This document shows, in pieces, positions 1-5,320 of a stretch of DNA of 5,321 nucleotides. Location of the stretch: contig JAJYDH010000440.1 of the NCBI GenBank assembly GCA_021777685.1, forward strand, positions 1 to 5,321. The letters run 5' to 3'. The notes under the pieces were generated by a model, which saw only the letters and a list, made by a program, of their open reading frames with translations, was not told the origin of the DNA and made no database searches. Made by a program: the position numbers and the translations under genes. The DNA is from Planctomycetota bacterium (GTDB taxonomy: Bacteria; Planctomycetota; Planctomycetia; Isosphaerales; Isosphaeraceae). Positions within the stretch are counted from its first letter, which is position 1. Every line of letters begins with the position of its first letter.

Positions 1-1
1 C

Positions 2-1042
2 GCCGAGCTGAAGGCCGCTGAGGCCGACCTCAAGAAGCTCCGCGACAAGCAGGCCGAGAACCTCAAGAAGACCCAGCAGGCCCGCCAGAATCCCGACCCC
101 CAGCAGCGGGCCGACGAGCTCAAGAAGCTCGCCAAGGAGCAGAAGCAGATCCAGGAAGACCTCAAGAAGCAGCTCCAGAAGCTCGCCAAGCTCAACAATC
201 AGGCCGGCGCCAAGCCGGGCCAGAAGGCCGCCGACGAGATGGCCAGGGCCCAGGGCGAGCTCGACCAGGACGACGGCGAGCAGGCCGAGAACGACCAGGA
301 AGAGGCCCTGGAAAACCTCAAGCAGGCCCAGGAAGAGGTCGCCGACGCCCGCAAGGAGGCCGAGGAACAACTGGCGATGGAGCAGATCGCCAAGATGGCC
401 GACGCCCTCAAGTCGGTCGGCGAGCGCCAGAACAAGATGGTCGAGGAGACCAACCGCTACGAGAAGGCCCGGGCCGAGAACGACGGCAAGCTCACACTCG
501 CCCAGCGGGCCGGCGTCAAGGAACTCGGCCGCGTCCAGTCCGGACTGAGGGACGAGACCTCCGAGCTGATCGACCGCCTGGGCGAGGGCGCCCCCGTCTT
601 CGGCCTGACCCTCAAGAAGGCCCAGAAGGCGATGGAAGACGCGGCCCAGAGGCTGCAAGACCTCAAGACCGACGACACCACCGTCCGCGCCGAGAAGCTC
701 GCCTCCGCCCGGTTCCAGCAGCTCGTCGACTCGCTCAAGCCCGACAAGGCCAAGGGGGGAGCCGGCCAGCAGCAGCAGCAGGGCGGAGACCAGCAAGGAC
801 AGGGCGGCCAGCAGCGGGCCCAGGGCGACGGAATCCCCGCCGCCGCGCAGATCAAGATGCTCAAGTCGCTCCAGGAGGAGCTGAACGAGCGGACCGACTT
901 CTTCGACGAGCTGCTCCGACGCCACAAGGAGCTGAATCCCGACCAGACCGCCGAGCTCGACAAGCTCCACGAGGACCAGGGGACCCTGGCCGACCTCGTT
1001 CGCGACCTGACCAAACCCAGGAAAGACGACGGGGAGCAATGA
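2..1042 (+). CDS. Long coiled-coil protein, 3' part (5' end outside window)
   Basis: The open frame runs in from the left edge without a start; 346 codons remain before TGA at 1040-1042. Internal ATGs (for example 239) lie inside continuous coiled-coil sequence and are unlikely starts. Visible residues 1-75 are Lys/Gln/Leu heptads (KKLRDKQ, KKLAKEQKQIQ). Residues about 100-160 form a second long helix rich in Glu, Ala and Gln, and residues about 166-245 a third. A Gly/Gln low-complexity linker follows at about 249-275, including five CAG codons at 767-781. The last part, about 279-338, is again helical, with an ordered pattern (IKMLKSLQEELNERT, then DKLHEDQGTLADLV) that looks conserved rather than merely charged. 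No membrane segment or catalytic motif is visible in this part. From memory, planctomycetes carry similar long proteins, sometimes labelled DUF4175-like, near MoxR/BatA-type genes; that label cannot be confirmed without the N-terminus. The gene overlaps or abuts the next one at ATGA, implying co-transcription. A scaffolding role is inference. Confidence 0.85.
   Translation, partial: AELKAAEADLKKLRDKQAENLKKTQQARQNPDPQQRADELKKLAKEQKQIQEDLKKQLQKLAKLNNQAGAKPGQKAADEMARAQGELDQDDGEQAENDQEEALENLKQAQEEVADARKEAEEQLAMEQIAKMADALKSVGERQNKMVEETNRYEKARAENDGKLTLAQRAGVKELGRVQSGLRDETSELIDRLGEGAPVFGLTLKKAQKAMEDAAQRLQDLKTDDTTVRAEKLASARFQQLVDSLKPDKAKGGAGQQQQQGGDQQGQGGQQRAQGDGIPAAAQIKMLKSLQEELNERTDFFDELLRRHKELNPDQTAELDKLHEDQGTLADLVRDLTKPRKDDGEQ
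1031..1036 (+). promoter_or_regulatory. Ribosome-binding site deciding the start of the second gene
   Basis: GGGGAG lies just before the stop of the upstream coiled-coil gene. Two in-frame ATGs follow in ATGACCATGACC, at 1039 and 1045. The spacing is only 2 nt to 1039 but 8 nt to 1045, so 1045 is preferred. The choice changes the protein by two residues only. Confidence 0.55.
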
Positions 1043-1044
1043 CC

Positions 1045-1932
1045 ATGACCTCGACCCGCTCGTGGATCGCGGCGACCTTGACGGCCGCCTCGCTGGCCCT
1101 CGCCGTCTGGGCCTCGCCCGCCTCCGCCCAGGACAAGCCCAAGGACGAGGGGCTCGACAGGCTCCTCGAAAAGCTCGACGAGAAGCCCGGCCCCAAGGAC
1201 GCCGCACCCGACAAGGACAAGCCAAAGTCTCCCGGCCAGGTCGCGCCCAAGGACGAGGGGCTCGACAAGCTCCTCGAAGGGCTCGGCCAGCCCAAAGATA
1301 CCCCCGCGCCCGAAGACAAGAAGCCAGGCGGCCCCGGCGCCGACGCTCCCAGGCCCCCCATGCCCGGCCAGACCAAATCCGACGACCTGAACGCCGACGA
1401 CAAGGCCCTCGACAAGGACCTGGAGCGGATCACCGGCAAGAAAGAAGCTCCCAAGAACAAACGCGACCGCAAGGCCGAGGAAGAGACAGGGCCCCTCGGC
1501 CAGGTCATCAAGGAGATGCGCGACGTCGAGGAGCGGCTCGGCCAGCCCGACACCGGCGAGGAGACCCGGAAGAAGCAGACCGAGATCGTCAAGAACCTCG
1601 AACAGCTCATCGAGCAGATGAAGAACGCCCCCAGCCAGGCCCAGGGGCTGAAGATGATCCGCCAGGGCCAGAAGCCGGGCACTCAGCCCGGCAACAAGCC
1701 GGGCGAACAGCCGGGAGCCCAGGCCAACGGCCCGCCGCCCACCAGGCCCGCCACGCCCAAGAATCCGCCGATCCCGACCGAGCTGGCCAAGTCGATCTGG
1801 GGCCAGCTCCCCGCGCAGCTCCGCGACGAGATGGGCAACGTCCTCAACGAGCACCCCCTGCCGACCCGGGCCGACCTGATCCGGCTCTACTACCTGTCGC
1901 TCGGGAACAAGAACCCCGGCCGCGAGGAGTGA
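1045..1932 (+). CDS. Exported, largely disordered protein with duplicated KDEGLD motif
   Basis: No named family is recognised. The 295-residue product starts with a clear Sec signal peptide: basic Arg5, hydrophobic core about 8-22, and likely cleavage after SPASA at residue 28. Residues 30-145 are Pro/Lys/Asp-rich and probably disordered, and carry two copies of KDEGLD(R/K)LLE(K/G)L at 33-44 and 69-80. Residues about 151-195 form an amphipathic helix (VIKEMRDVEERL, then T-x3-Q-x2-IV-x2-LEQLIEQM). A PG-rich linker with KPG/QPG repeats lies at about 209-225. The C-terminal block at about 244-289 (SIWGQLPAQLRDEM, then ADLIRLYYLSLG) looks folded; from memory, 'WG-LP' followed by 'LI-x-YY' recurs at the C-termini of proteins in comparable planctomycete clusters. 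The gene starts within or just after the previous stop and ends 7 nt before the toroid gene, so it is translated as part of one operon. The mix of linkers, short repeated motif and end domain suggests an extracytoplasmic adaptor, which is inference. Confidence 0.85.
   Translation: MTSTRSWIAATLTAASLALAVWASPASAQDKPKDEGLDRLLEKLDEKPGPKDAAPDKDKPKSPGQVAPKDEGLDKLLEGLGQPKDTPAPEDKKPGGPGADAPRPPMPGQTKSDDLNADDKALDKDLERITGKKEAPKNKRDRKAEEETGPLGQVIKEMRDVEERLGQPDTGEETRKKQTEIVKNLEQLIEQMKNAPSQAQGLKMIRQGQKPGTQPGNKPGEQPGAQANGPPPTRPATPKNPPIPTELAKSIWGQLPAQLRDEMGNVLNEHPLPTRADLIRLYYLSLGNKNPGREE
1138..1285 (+). repeat. Pair of 40-nt in-frame direct repeats encoding PKDEGLD(R/K)LLE
   Basis: Copies at 1138-1177 and 1246-1285 match at 37 of 40 positions and are offset by exactly 108 nt (36 codons), so the frame is kept. 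They encode the two KDEGLD helices of the disordered exported protein. The intervening sequence is Pro/Lys/Asp-rich and is not itself repeated. This is a duplication within a gene, not a mobile element. Confidence 0.8.
1924..1929 (+). promoter_or_regulatory. Ribosome-binding site of the toroid gene, inside the end of the upstream gene
   Basis: GAGGAG forms the last two sense codons (Glu-Glu) of the preceding gene and lies 10 nt before ATG 1940. It supports that start and suggests translational coupling. Confidence 0.55.
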
Positions 1933-1939
1933 CGCCGCC

Positions 1940-3061
1940 ATGCCCAGCTCGAACCTGTTGCGGAATGGCCGGCTTGCCCTCCTCGGCCTCCTGATCGTCC
2001 CGGCCTGGATCGGCACGGCCCCGGCCCAGGACCCGGCGCCCGCCCCGAAGCCCGCCGCGGGCGGCCAGAAGGAAGAAGGCGGCTTCGCCGAGCCCCGCAA
2101 GGGGGACGTCCCCGAAGGAGCGGCCGAGCAGGTGACGCCCGAGACCGACCGGGCCATCGAGTCGGGCCTGGCCTGGCTCGCCAAGCAGCAGAACGCCGAC
2201 GGATCCTACGGCTCGGGGGCCTACCGGGGGAACATCGCCGTCACCAGCCTGGCGGGGCTCGCCTTCATGGCCAACGGCTCCAGCCCGGGCCGGGGGCCTT
2301 ACGGACCGCAGGTGGACAAGGCCCTCCAGTACGTCATGGACAACACCGCCCCCTCGGGCTTCATCTCCGTCCAGAACGCGGGCACGCACGGGCCGATGTA
2401 CTCGCACGGCTTCGGGACCCTGTTCCTGGCCGAGGCCTACGGGATGTCGAGGAAGCCCGAGATCCGCGAGAAGCTCACCAACGCCGTCCGGCTGATCATC
2501 GACACCCAGAACGCCGAGGGGGGCTGGCGCTACCAGCCGGTCCGCCGGGACGCCGACCTCTCGGTGACGATCTGCCAGATCAACGCCCTCCGGGCCGCCC
2601 GGAACGCCGGCCTCTTCGTCCCCAAGGAGACGGTCGACGCCTGCATCCGCTACGTCAAGCAGTCGCAGAACTCCGACGGCGGCTTTCGCTACATGATCCA
2701 GGGGGGCGCCAGCGCCTTCCCCCGGTCGGCCGCCGGGGTCGTCGCCCTCTACAGCGCCTCGGTCTACGACGCCGACGAGGTCAAGCGCGGGATCGATTAC
2801 CTCAAGCAGTTCATGCCCGAGATCAAGTTCGGCCAGCGGTACAGCCACTACTACTACGGCCACTACTACGCGGCCCAGGCCATGTGGATCAGGGGCGGCG
2901 ACGACTGGAACACCTGGTATCCGGCGATCCGCGACGAGTTGGTCCGCCGCCAATTGCCCGCCGGCTTCTGGCAGGACTCGATCTGCCACGAATACGGCAC
3001 GGCGATGGCCCTGATCATCCTCCAGATGCCCAACAACTTCCTCCCGATCTTCCAGCGCTGA
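1940..3061 (+). CDS. Exported prenyltransferase/squalene-oxidase repeat (alpha/alpha-toroid) protein
   Basis: The product has 373 residues. A signal peptide is clear: Arg8/Arg11, hydrophobic core about 12-25, and cleavage likely at APA|QD (residue 29). A Pro/Ala/Gly-rich linker runs to about 65. The toroid domain fills the rest and shows QW-type repeats of the squalene-hopene cyclase/prenyltransferase superfamily: QQNADGSY (83-90), TQNAEGGW (189-196), SQNSDGGF (242-249) and LPAGFWQD (339-346). At 204-207 the cyclase acid motif DXDD reads DADL, so its last Asp is missing. A Tyr/His-rich strip YSHYYYGHYYAAQAMW lies at 301-316. The end, EYGTAMALIILQMPNN (351-366) and PIFQR, resembles the C-terminus I recall for planctomycete members. 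At 373 residues it is far shorter than a true squalene-hopene cyclase (about 630-700). Automatic pipelines often name such proteins 'terpene cyclase/mutase', but export and the altered motif argue against cyclase activity. A binding or structural role is inferred; the ligand is unknown. Confidence 0.92.
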   Translation: MPSSNLLRNGRLALLGLLIVPAWIGTAPAQDPAPAPKPAAGGQKEEGGFAEPRKGDVPEGAAEQVTPETDRAIESGLAWLAKQQNADGSYGSGAYRGNIAVTSLAGLAFMANGSSPGRGPYGPQVDKALQYVMDNTAPSGFISVQNAGTHGPMYSHGFGTLFLAEAYGMSRKPEIREKLTNAVRLIIDTQNAEGGWRYQPVRRDADLSVTICQINALRAARNAGLFVPKETVDACIRYVKQSQNSDGGFRYMIQGGASAFPRSAAGVVALYSASVYDADEVKRGIDYLKQFMPEIKFGQRYSHYYYGHYYAAQAMWIRGGDDWNTWYPAIRDELVRRQLPAGFWQDSICHEYGTAMALIILQMPNNFLPIFQR

Positions 3062-3064
3062 GCC

Positions 3065-3071
3065 GAAGGGG
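3065..3071 (+). promoter_or_regulatory. Ribosome-binding site of the NPCBM gene
   Basis: GAAGGGG lies in the 19-nt gap after the toroid gene, 9 nt before ATG 3081. It supports that start, which also gives a complete signal peptide. Confidence 0.5.
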
Positions 3072-3080
3072 CGCCCGCCG

Positions 3081-4316
3081 ATGTCCGGAACACGCCTCTT
3101 CTCGACGGCGGCGGCCCTCCTGGCCGTCGCCCTCTCGTCCGCCAGGGCCGAGGACCCGCCGCAGGCCGGCACGGTCCCCTCGGACCCGATCTTCAACGCG
3201 CTCCTGGTCGACGGCTCGACCGCCTCGGGCCTGGTCCGCCGGCTCGACGACAAGGGCGGCGTGACCCTCGTCTCCGCCGAGGGGGCCGAGCGGACCATCC
3301 CGACCGATCGGCTGGTCAAGCTGACCCGCGACGGCGCCTCGCCGCCGACGCCCAACGAGTGGCGGGACGTCGTCCTCTTCCCCGACGGCGACCGCCTGGC
3401 CCACTGCAAGGTCGGCCAGGCGGGCGAGTTCAACCTCGGCGTCCAGTCGCCCGCGTTCGAGGAGCTGGCCGTCCCGCTCGACAGCCTGCTCGGGCTGATC
3501 CTCGACCCCGACCCCGCCTCGGTCGACGCCCTGACCGCCCGGGTCCGCTCCGAGCCGCGGGACTCCGAGCTGCTCTGGCTGGCCAACGGCGACAAGCTCC
3601 CCGGCCTCTTCGCCGGCCTGGACGAGAAGACGCTGACGTTCCAGCCGCCGACCGGCAAGGTCGAGCTTCCCCGCGCCGGCGTGATGGCGCTGGGCTTCGC
3701 CCCGGGCCAGGTGGTCTATCGCCGTCCGGCCGGCCCGTTCTTCGAGCTGACGCTGGTCGACGGGTCGAGGATCGGCGTGACCGGCGCCCGGCTCGATCGC
3801 GGCCGGATCGTCGCGACCACGCGGTTCAAGGCCGAGGTCCGGCTCCCCATCGGCGACCTGGCCCGCGTCCACGCGATCAACGCCTCGGCGCTCTATCTCT
3901 CCGACCGCGAGGCGAGCGCCACGAGCTACGAGCCCTACATCGGCCCGACCCGCCCCTACCGTCGGAACTCGACCGTGGCCGGCGAGGCCATCCGCCTGGG
4001 CGGGGTCTCCTACGACCGCGGCCTGGGCACGCAGAGCCGGACCCTGCTGGCCTACAAGCTGGAGCCGGGCTCGAAGCGGTTCCAGGCCACCGTCGGCGTC
4101 GACGACCGCGCGGGGCCGCTCGGGAACGTCGTCTTCAAGGTCCGGGTCGACGACAAGATCCTGTTCGAATCCCCGCCGATGGCCGCGGGCGAGGCCCCCA
4201 GGGCCGTGGACGTCGACCTCGCCGGGGCCGGGCTCCTGATCCTGATGACCGAGTTCGGCGAGCGCGGCGACGTCCAGGACCTGGCCGACTGGGCCGAAGC
4301 CCGGATCATCCGCTGA
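3081..4316 (+). CDS. Exported NPCBM/NEW2-domain protein with four N-terminal repeats
   Basis: The product has 411 residues. The signal peptide is about 1-23 (Arg5, Ala/Leu-rich core, cleavage likely at ARA|ED). Residues about 41-265 contain four degenerate units with a DG or NG turn (44-45, 102-103, 169-170, 227-228) followed 27-29 residues later by a hydrophobic-Pro step (P74, P132, P197, P256). The pattern suggests small beta modules. Residues about 264-411 match the NPCBM/NEW2 fold (novel putative carbohydrate-binding module): GGVSYDRGLGTQSR (307-320), FQATVGVDDRAG (334-345), VFKVRVDDKILFES (351-364), and the closing ADWAEARI (402-409). NPCBM domains are known from glycosidases and other secreted proteins and are thought to bind sugars. 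No catalytic glycosidase domain is present here, so this is a stand-alone binding protein. The gene starts 19 nt after the toroid gene and is the last of the run. Carbohydrate or cell-surface binding outside the membrane is the likely role; the ligand cannot be told. Confidence 0.9.
   Translation: MSGTRLFSTAAALLAVALSSARAEDPPQAGTVPSDPIFNALLVDGSTASGLVRRLDDKGGVTLVSAEGAERTIPTDRLVKLTRDGASPPTPNEWRDVVLFPDGDRLAHCKVGQAGEFNLGVQSPAFEELAVPLDSLLGLILDPDPASVDALTARVRSEPRDSELLWLANGDKLPGLFAGLDEKTLTFQPPTGKVELPRAGVMALGFAPGQVVYRRPAGPFFELTLVDGSRIGVTGARLDRGRIVATTRFKAEVRLPIGDLARVHAINASALYLSDREASATSYEPYIGPTRPYRRNSTVAGEAIRLGGVSYDRGLGTQSRTLLAYKLEPGSKRFQATVGVDDRAGPLGNVVFKVRVDDKILFESPPMAAGEAPRAVDVDLAGAGLLILMTEFGERGDVQDLADWAEARIIR
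3201..3875 (+). repeat. Four degenerate ~43-residue protein repeats
   Basis: Units cover about residues 41-83, 98-141, 165-207 and 223-265 of the NPCBM protein. Shared pattern: L-x-L-x-(D/N)-G-(S/D)-x-(L/I or similar), a variable stretch with alternating hydrophobics, (E/R)-x-(I/L/V)-P, then a hydrophobic pair. The G-to-P distances are 29, 29, 27 and 28 residues, and the turns are 58, 67 and 58 residues apart. The repeat shows at protein level only; the DNA copies have diverged. Confidence 0.6.
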
Positions 4317-4370
4317 GGAGATGACCGGGGCGATCCCCCTCATGCATGATCCCGAATTCCGGGCCGACCA

Positions 4371-4400
4371 TTGCCCGATCGTATATTTGCGAGATAAAAT
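4371..4400 (+). promoter_or_regulatory. Candidate sigma70-type promoter for the kinase gene
   Basis: TTGCCC (4371-4376) and TAAAAT (4395-4400) are 18 nt apart and match the -35/-10 consensus at 4 and 5 of 6 positions. They lie in the AT-richest stretch of an otherwise GC-rich window, within the 149-nt spacer between the NPCBM gene and the kinase. The predicted transcript would begin near 4407 and have a leader of about 60 nt. Planctomycete promoters are poorly defined, so this is a candidate only. The rest of the spacer (4317-4370 and 4401-4454) shows no convincing terminator or small gene. Confidence 0.4.
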
Positions 4401-4454
4401 CCGGGGTCGAGAATGCGGGCCCTGAAATTTATGTGCTCGATCCGGCGACGCAAC

Positions 4455-4460
4455 GAAGGG
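4455..4460 (+). promoter_or_regulatory. Ribosome-binding site deciding the kinase start
   Basis: GAAGGG lies 5 nt before ATG 4466. No comparable site precedes the in-frame ATG at 4346, and that longer form would translate the AT-rich promoter region, so 4466 is chosen. Confidence 0.65.
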
Positions 4461-4465
4461 CGGCC

Positions 4466-5170
4466 ATGAGACAGACCGAGAAGGACGTCGCCCCCGAGGC
4501 GTTAAACGACCTTGGCCAGCTAGGTTCGGCGGTCGGGCATCATGTGATCAACGCCTTCAGCGCGATCGTCAGCAACGCCGAGCTTCTCCGGATCAAGGCC
4601 GCCAGCACCTCGACGATCGATCCCGTGGCGATCGCCGACATGATCATCGGCACCGCGCTGGAGGCGTCCTCGGTCGCCCGCCGGCTGATCGACTACACGC
4701 GGCCGATCACGACCATCGGCCGCGACCTGGTCGAACTCGACCGGCTGGTCGCGGATCACGTGGGAGCCCGCCGCGAGGCCGAGTCCGGCGGCGTCTCCTG
4801 GTCGACCCGGCTCGACCCCGTCCCGCCGATCCTGGGGAATGCCGAGCAGCTTCGAACGATGCTCGACCTCCTGGTCGCCAATGCCCGCGAGGCGATGGAG
4901 AAGGGCCCCGAGAAGACGATCATGCTCTCGACCTCGATCGACTCGCGGGGTTGGGTGATGCTGGAGGTCCGGGACACCGGCCTGGGGATGGCGCCGGAGG
5001 TGCTCGAACGGGCCGTCGAGCCGTTCTTCTCGACCAAGGCCGGGCACATCGGCGTCGGCCTGAGCATCGCCAACGGGATCTGGCGGAGGCACCGAGGGAC
5101 CCTCTCGCTCCGGAGCCGGCCCGGAGAGGGGACCTCGTTGAAGCTCTGCGTCGAGCCCTGCGGCCCCTGA
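4466..5170 (+). CDS. Short cytoplasmic sensor-less histidine kinase
   Basis: The product has 234 residues and contains a transmitter core only. The dimerisation/phospho-acceptor helix holds GHHVINAFSAIVSNAELL (24-41), which aligns with the HDFNNLLTVI-type H-box of NtrB-like kinases. His25 is the expected phosphorylated residue, and Ile28-Asn29 replaces the usual Asn-Asn. The HATPase_c domain is complete: N-box LLVANAREAM (135-144, Asn139), G1 DTGLGM (170-175), F-box PFFSTK (186-191), G2 GVGLSIANGI (196-205) and G3 GEGTSLKL (220-227). There is no signal peptide, membrane segment, PAS, GAF or receiver domain, and only about 20 residues precede the H-box, so sensing must come through a partner or from the cytosol. 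It should autophosphorylate and pass phosphate to a response regulator, but none is in the window, so it is an orphan here. It has its own promoter candidate and is probably not in the upstream operon. Its signal and target are unknown. Confidence 0.93.
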   Translation: MRQTEKDVAPEALNDLGQLGSAVGHHVINAFSAIVSNAELLRIKAASTSTIDPVAIADMIIGTALEASSVARRLIDYTRPITTIGRDLVELDRLVADHVGARREAESGGVSWSTRLDPVPPILGNAEQLRTMLDLLVANAREAMEKGPEKTIMLSTSIDSRGWVMLEVRDTGLGMAPEVLERAVEPFFSTKAGHIGVGLSIANGIWRRHRGTLSLRSRPGEGTSLKLCVEPCGP

Positions 5171-5185
5171 CGGATGAGGGCCGCA
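5159..5185. terminator. 8-bp GC-rich hairpin between convergent genes, possible bidirectional terminator
   Basis: TGCGGCCC (5159-5166) pairs perfectly with GGGCCGCA (5178-5185) around an 11-nt loop that contains the kinase TGA stop. It lies between the ends of two convergent genes. There is no T-tract on either side, so it is not a classic intrinsic terminator; strong GC stems without U-tracts may still stop transcription or protect 3' ends. Confidence 0.4.
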
Positions 5186-5197
5186 CGCTCGTCGCGG

Positions 5198-5320
5198 TCA
5201 GTCCGCGGCCGTCGGCGCGTATTCCGCCAGGCATTCGCGGGTGAGCCGGTCCAGGTCGTCGCAGAGGGCGAGCATCGTCCGTGCCTGCTTCCGCTCCGCC
5301 TCACCGAGCGGGCGGGCCGG
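5198..5320 (-). CDS. C-terminal 40 codons of a convergent gene (5' end outside window)
   Basis: On the minus strand, an open frame enters from the right edge and ends with TGA at 5200-5198. It reads ...LGEAERKQARTMLALCDDLD and ends ...ECLAEYAPTAAD. Codons are almost all G/C-ending, like the neighbouring genes, and the composition (Leu/Asp/Glu/Arg, helix-like) is protein-like, whereas the other frames over this stretch are Arg/Ser/Pro-rich. The end lies 27 nt from the kinase stop, with a hairpin between. No family can be named from 40 residues. The call rests on codon use and plausibility alone. Confidence 0.5.
   Translation of the reverse strand, partial: PARPLGEAERKQARTMLALCDDLDRLTRECLAEYAPTAAD

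Noticed and set aside
767..781. Run of five CAG codons as a microsatellite or phase-variable tract
   Set aside because: The run is short and trinucleotide, so length changes would keep the frame. It fits an ordinary Gln/Gly linker in the coiled-coil protein.
1062..1994. Plus-strand +1/+2 frame Arg/Pro-rich open frames (1062-1994 and 3359-4324)
   Set aside because: Their extreme Arg/Pro/Gly content is typical of an out-of-frame reading of GC-rich coding sequence. They overlap genes with clear family or signal-peptide evidence.
457..2184. Long minus-strand open frame of 575 codons opposite the first three genes
   Set aside because: It is a by-product of GC-rich codons on the plus strand. The translation is a monotonous Gly/Leu/Val/Arg/Ser mix without a recognisable domain, while the plus-strand frames show signal peptides, ribosome-binding sites and family motifs.
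1844..4343. Two further long minus-strand open frames (1844-3658 and 3015-4343) opposite the toroid and NPCBM genes
   Set aside because: Both lie opposite confidently identified genes, have Gly/Val/Asp/Arg-biased translations and show no domain motifs. They are shadow frames.
4351..4363. Hairpin CCCG-AATTC-CGGG downstream of the NPCBM gene as an operon terminator
   Set aside because: The stem is only 4 bp and no T-tract follows. Such a short stem is expected by chance in GC-rich DNA.
4404..4443. Inverted repeat GGGTCGAG / CTCGATCC in the kinase leader as a riboswitch or attenuator
   Set aside because: The arms are 8 bp with one wobble pair around a 24-nt loop, with no match to a known leader class. 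It is too weak to call.
4346..4465. Longer kinase start at ATG 4346 adding 40 residues
   Set aside because: There is no ribosome-binding site in front. It would translate the AT-rich promoter-like spacer and the extra residues resemble no domain, while ATG 4466 has GAAGGG at 5 nt.
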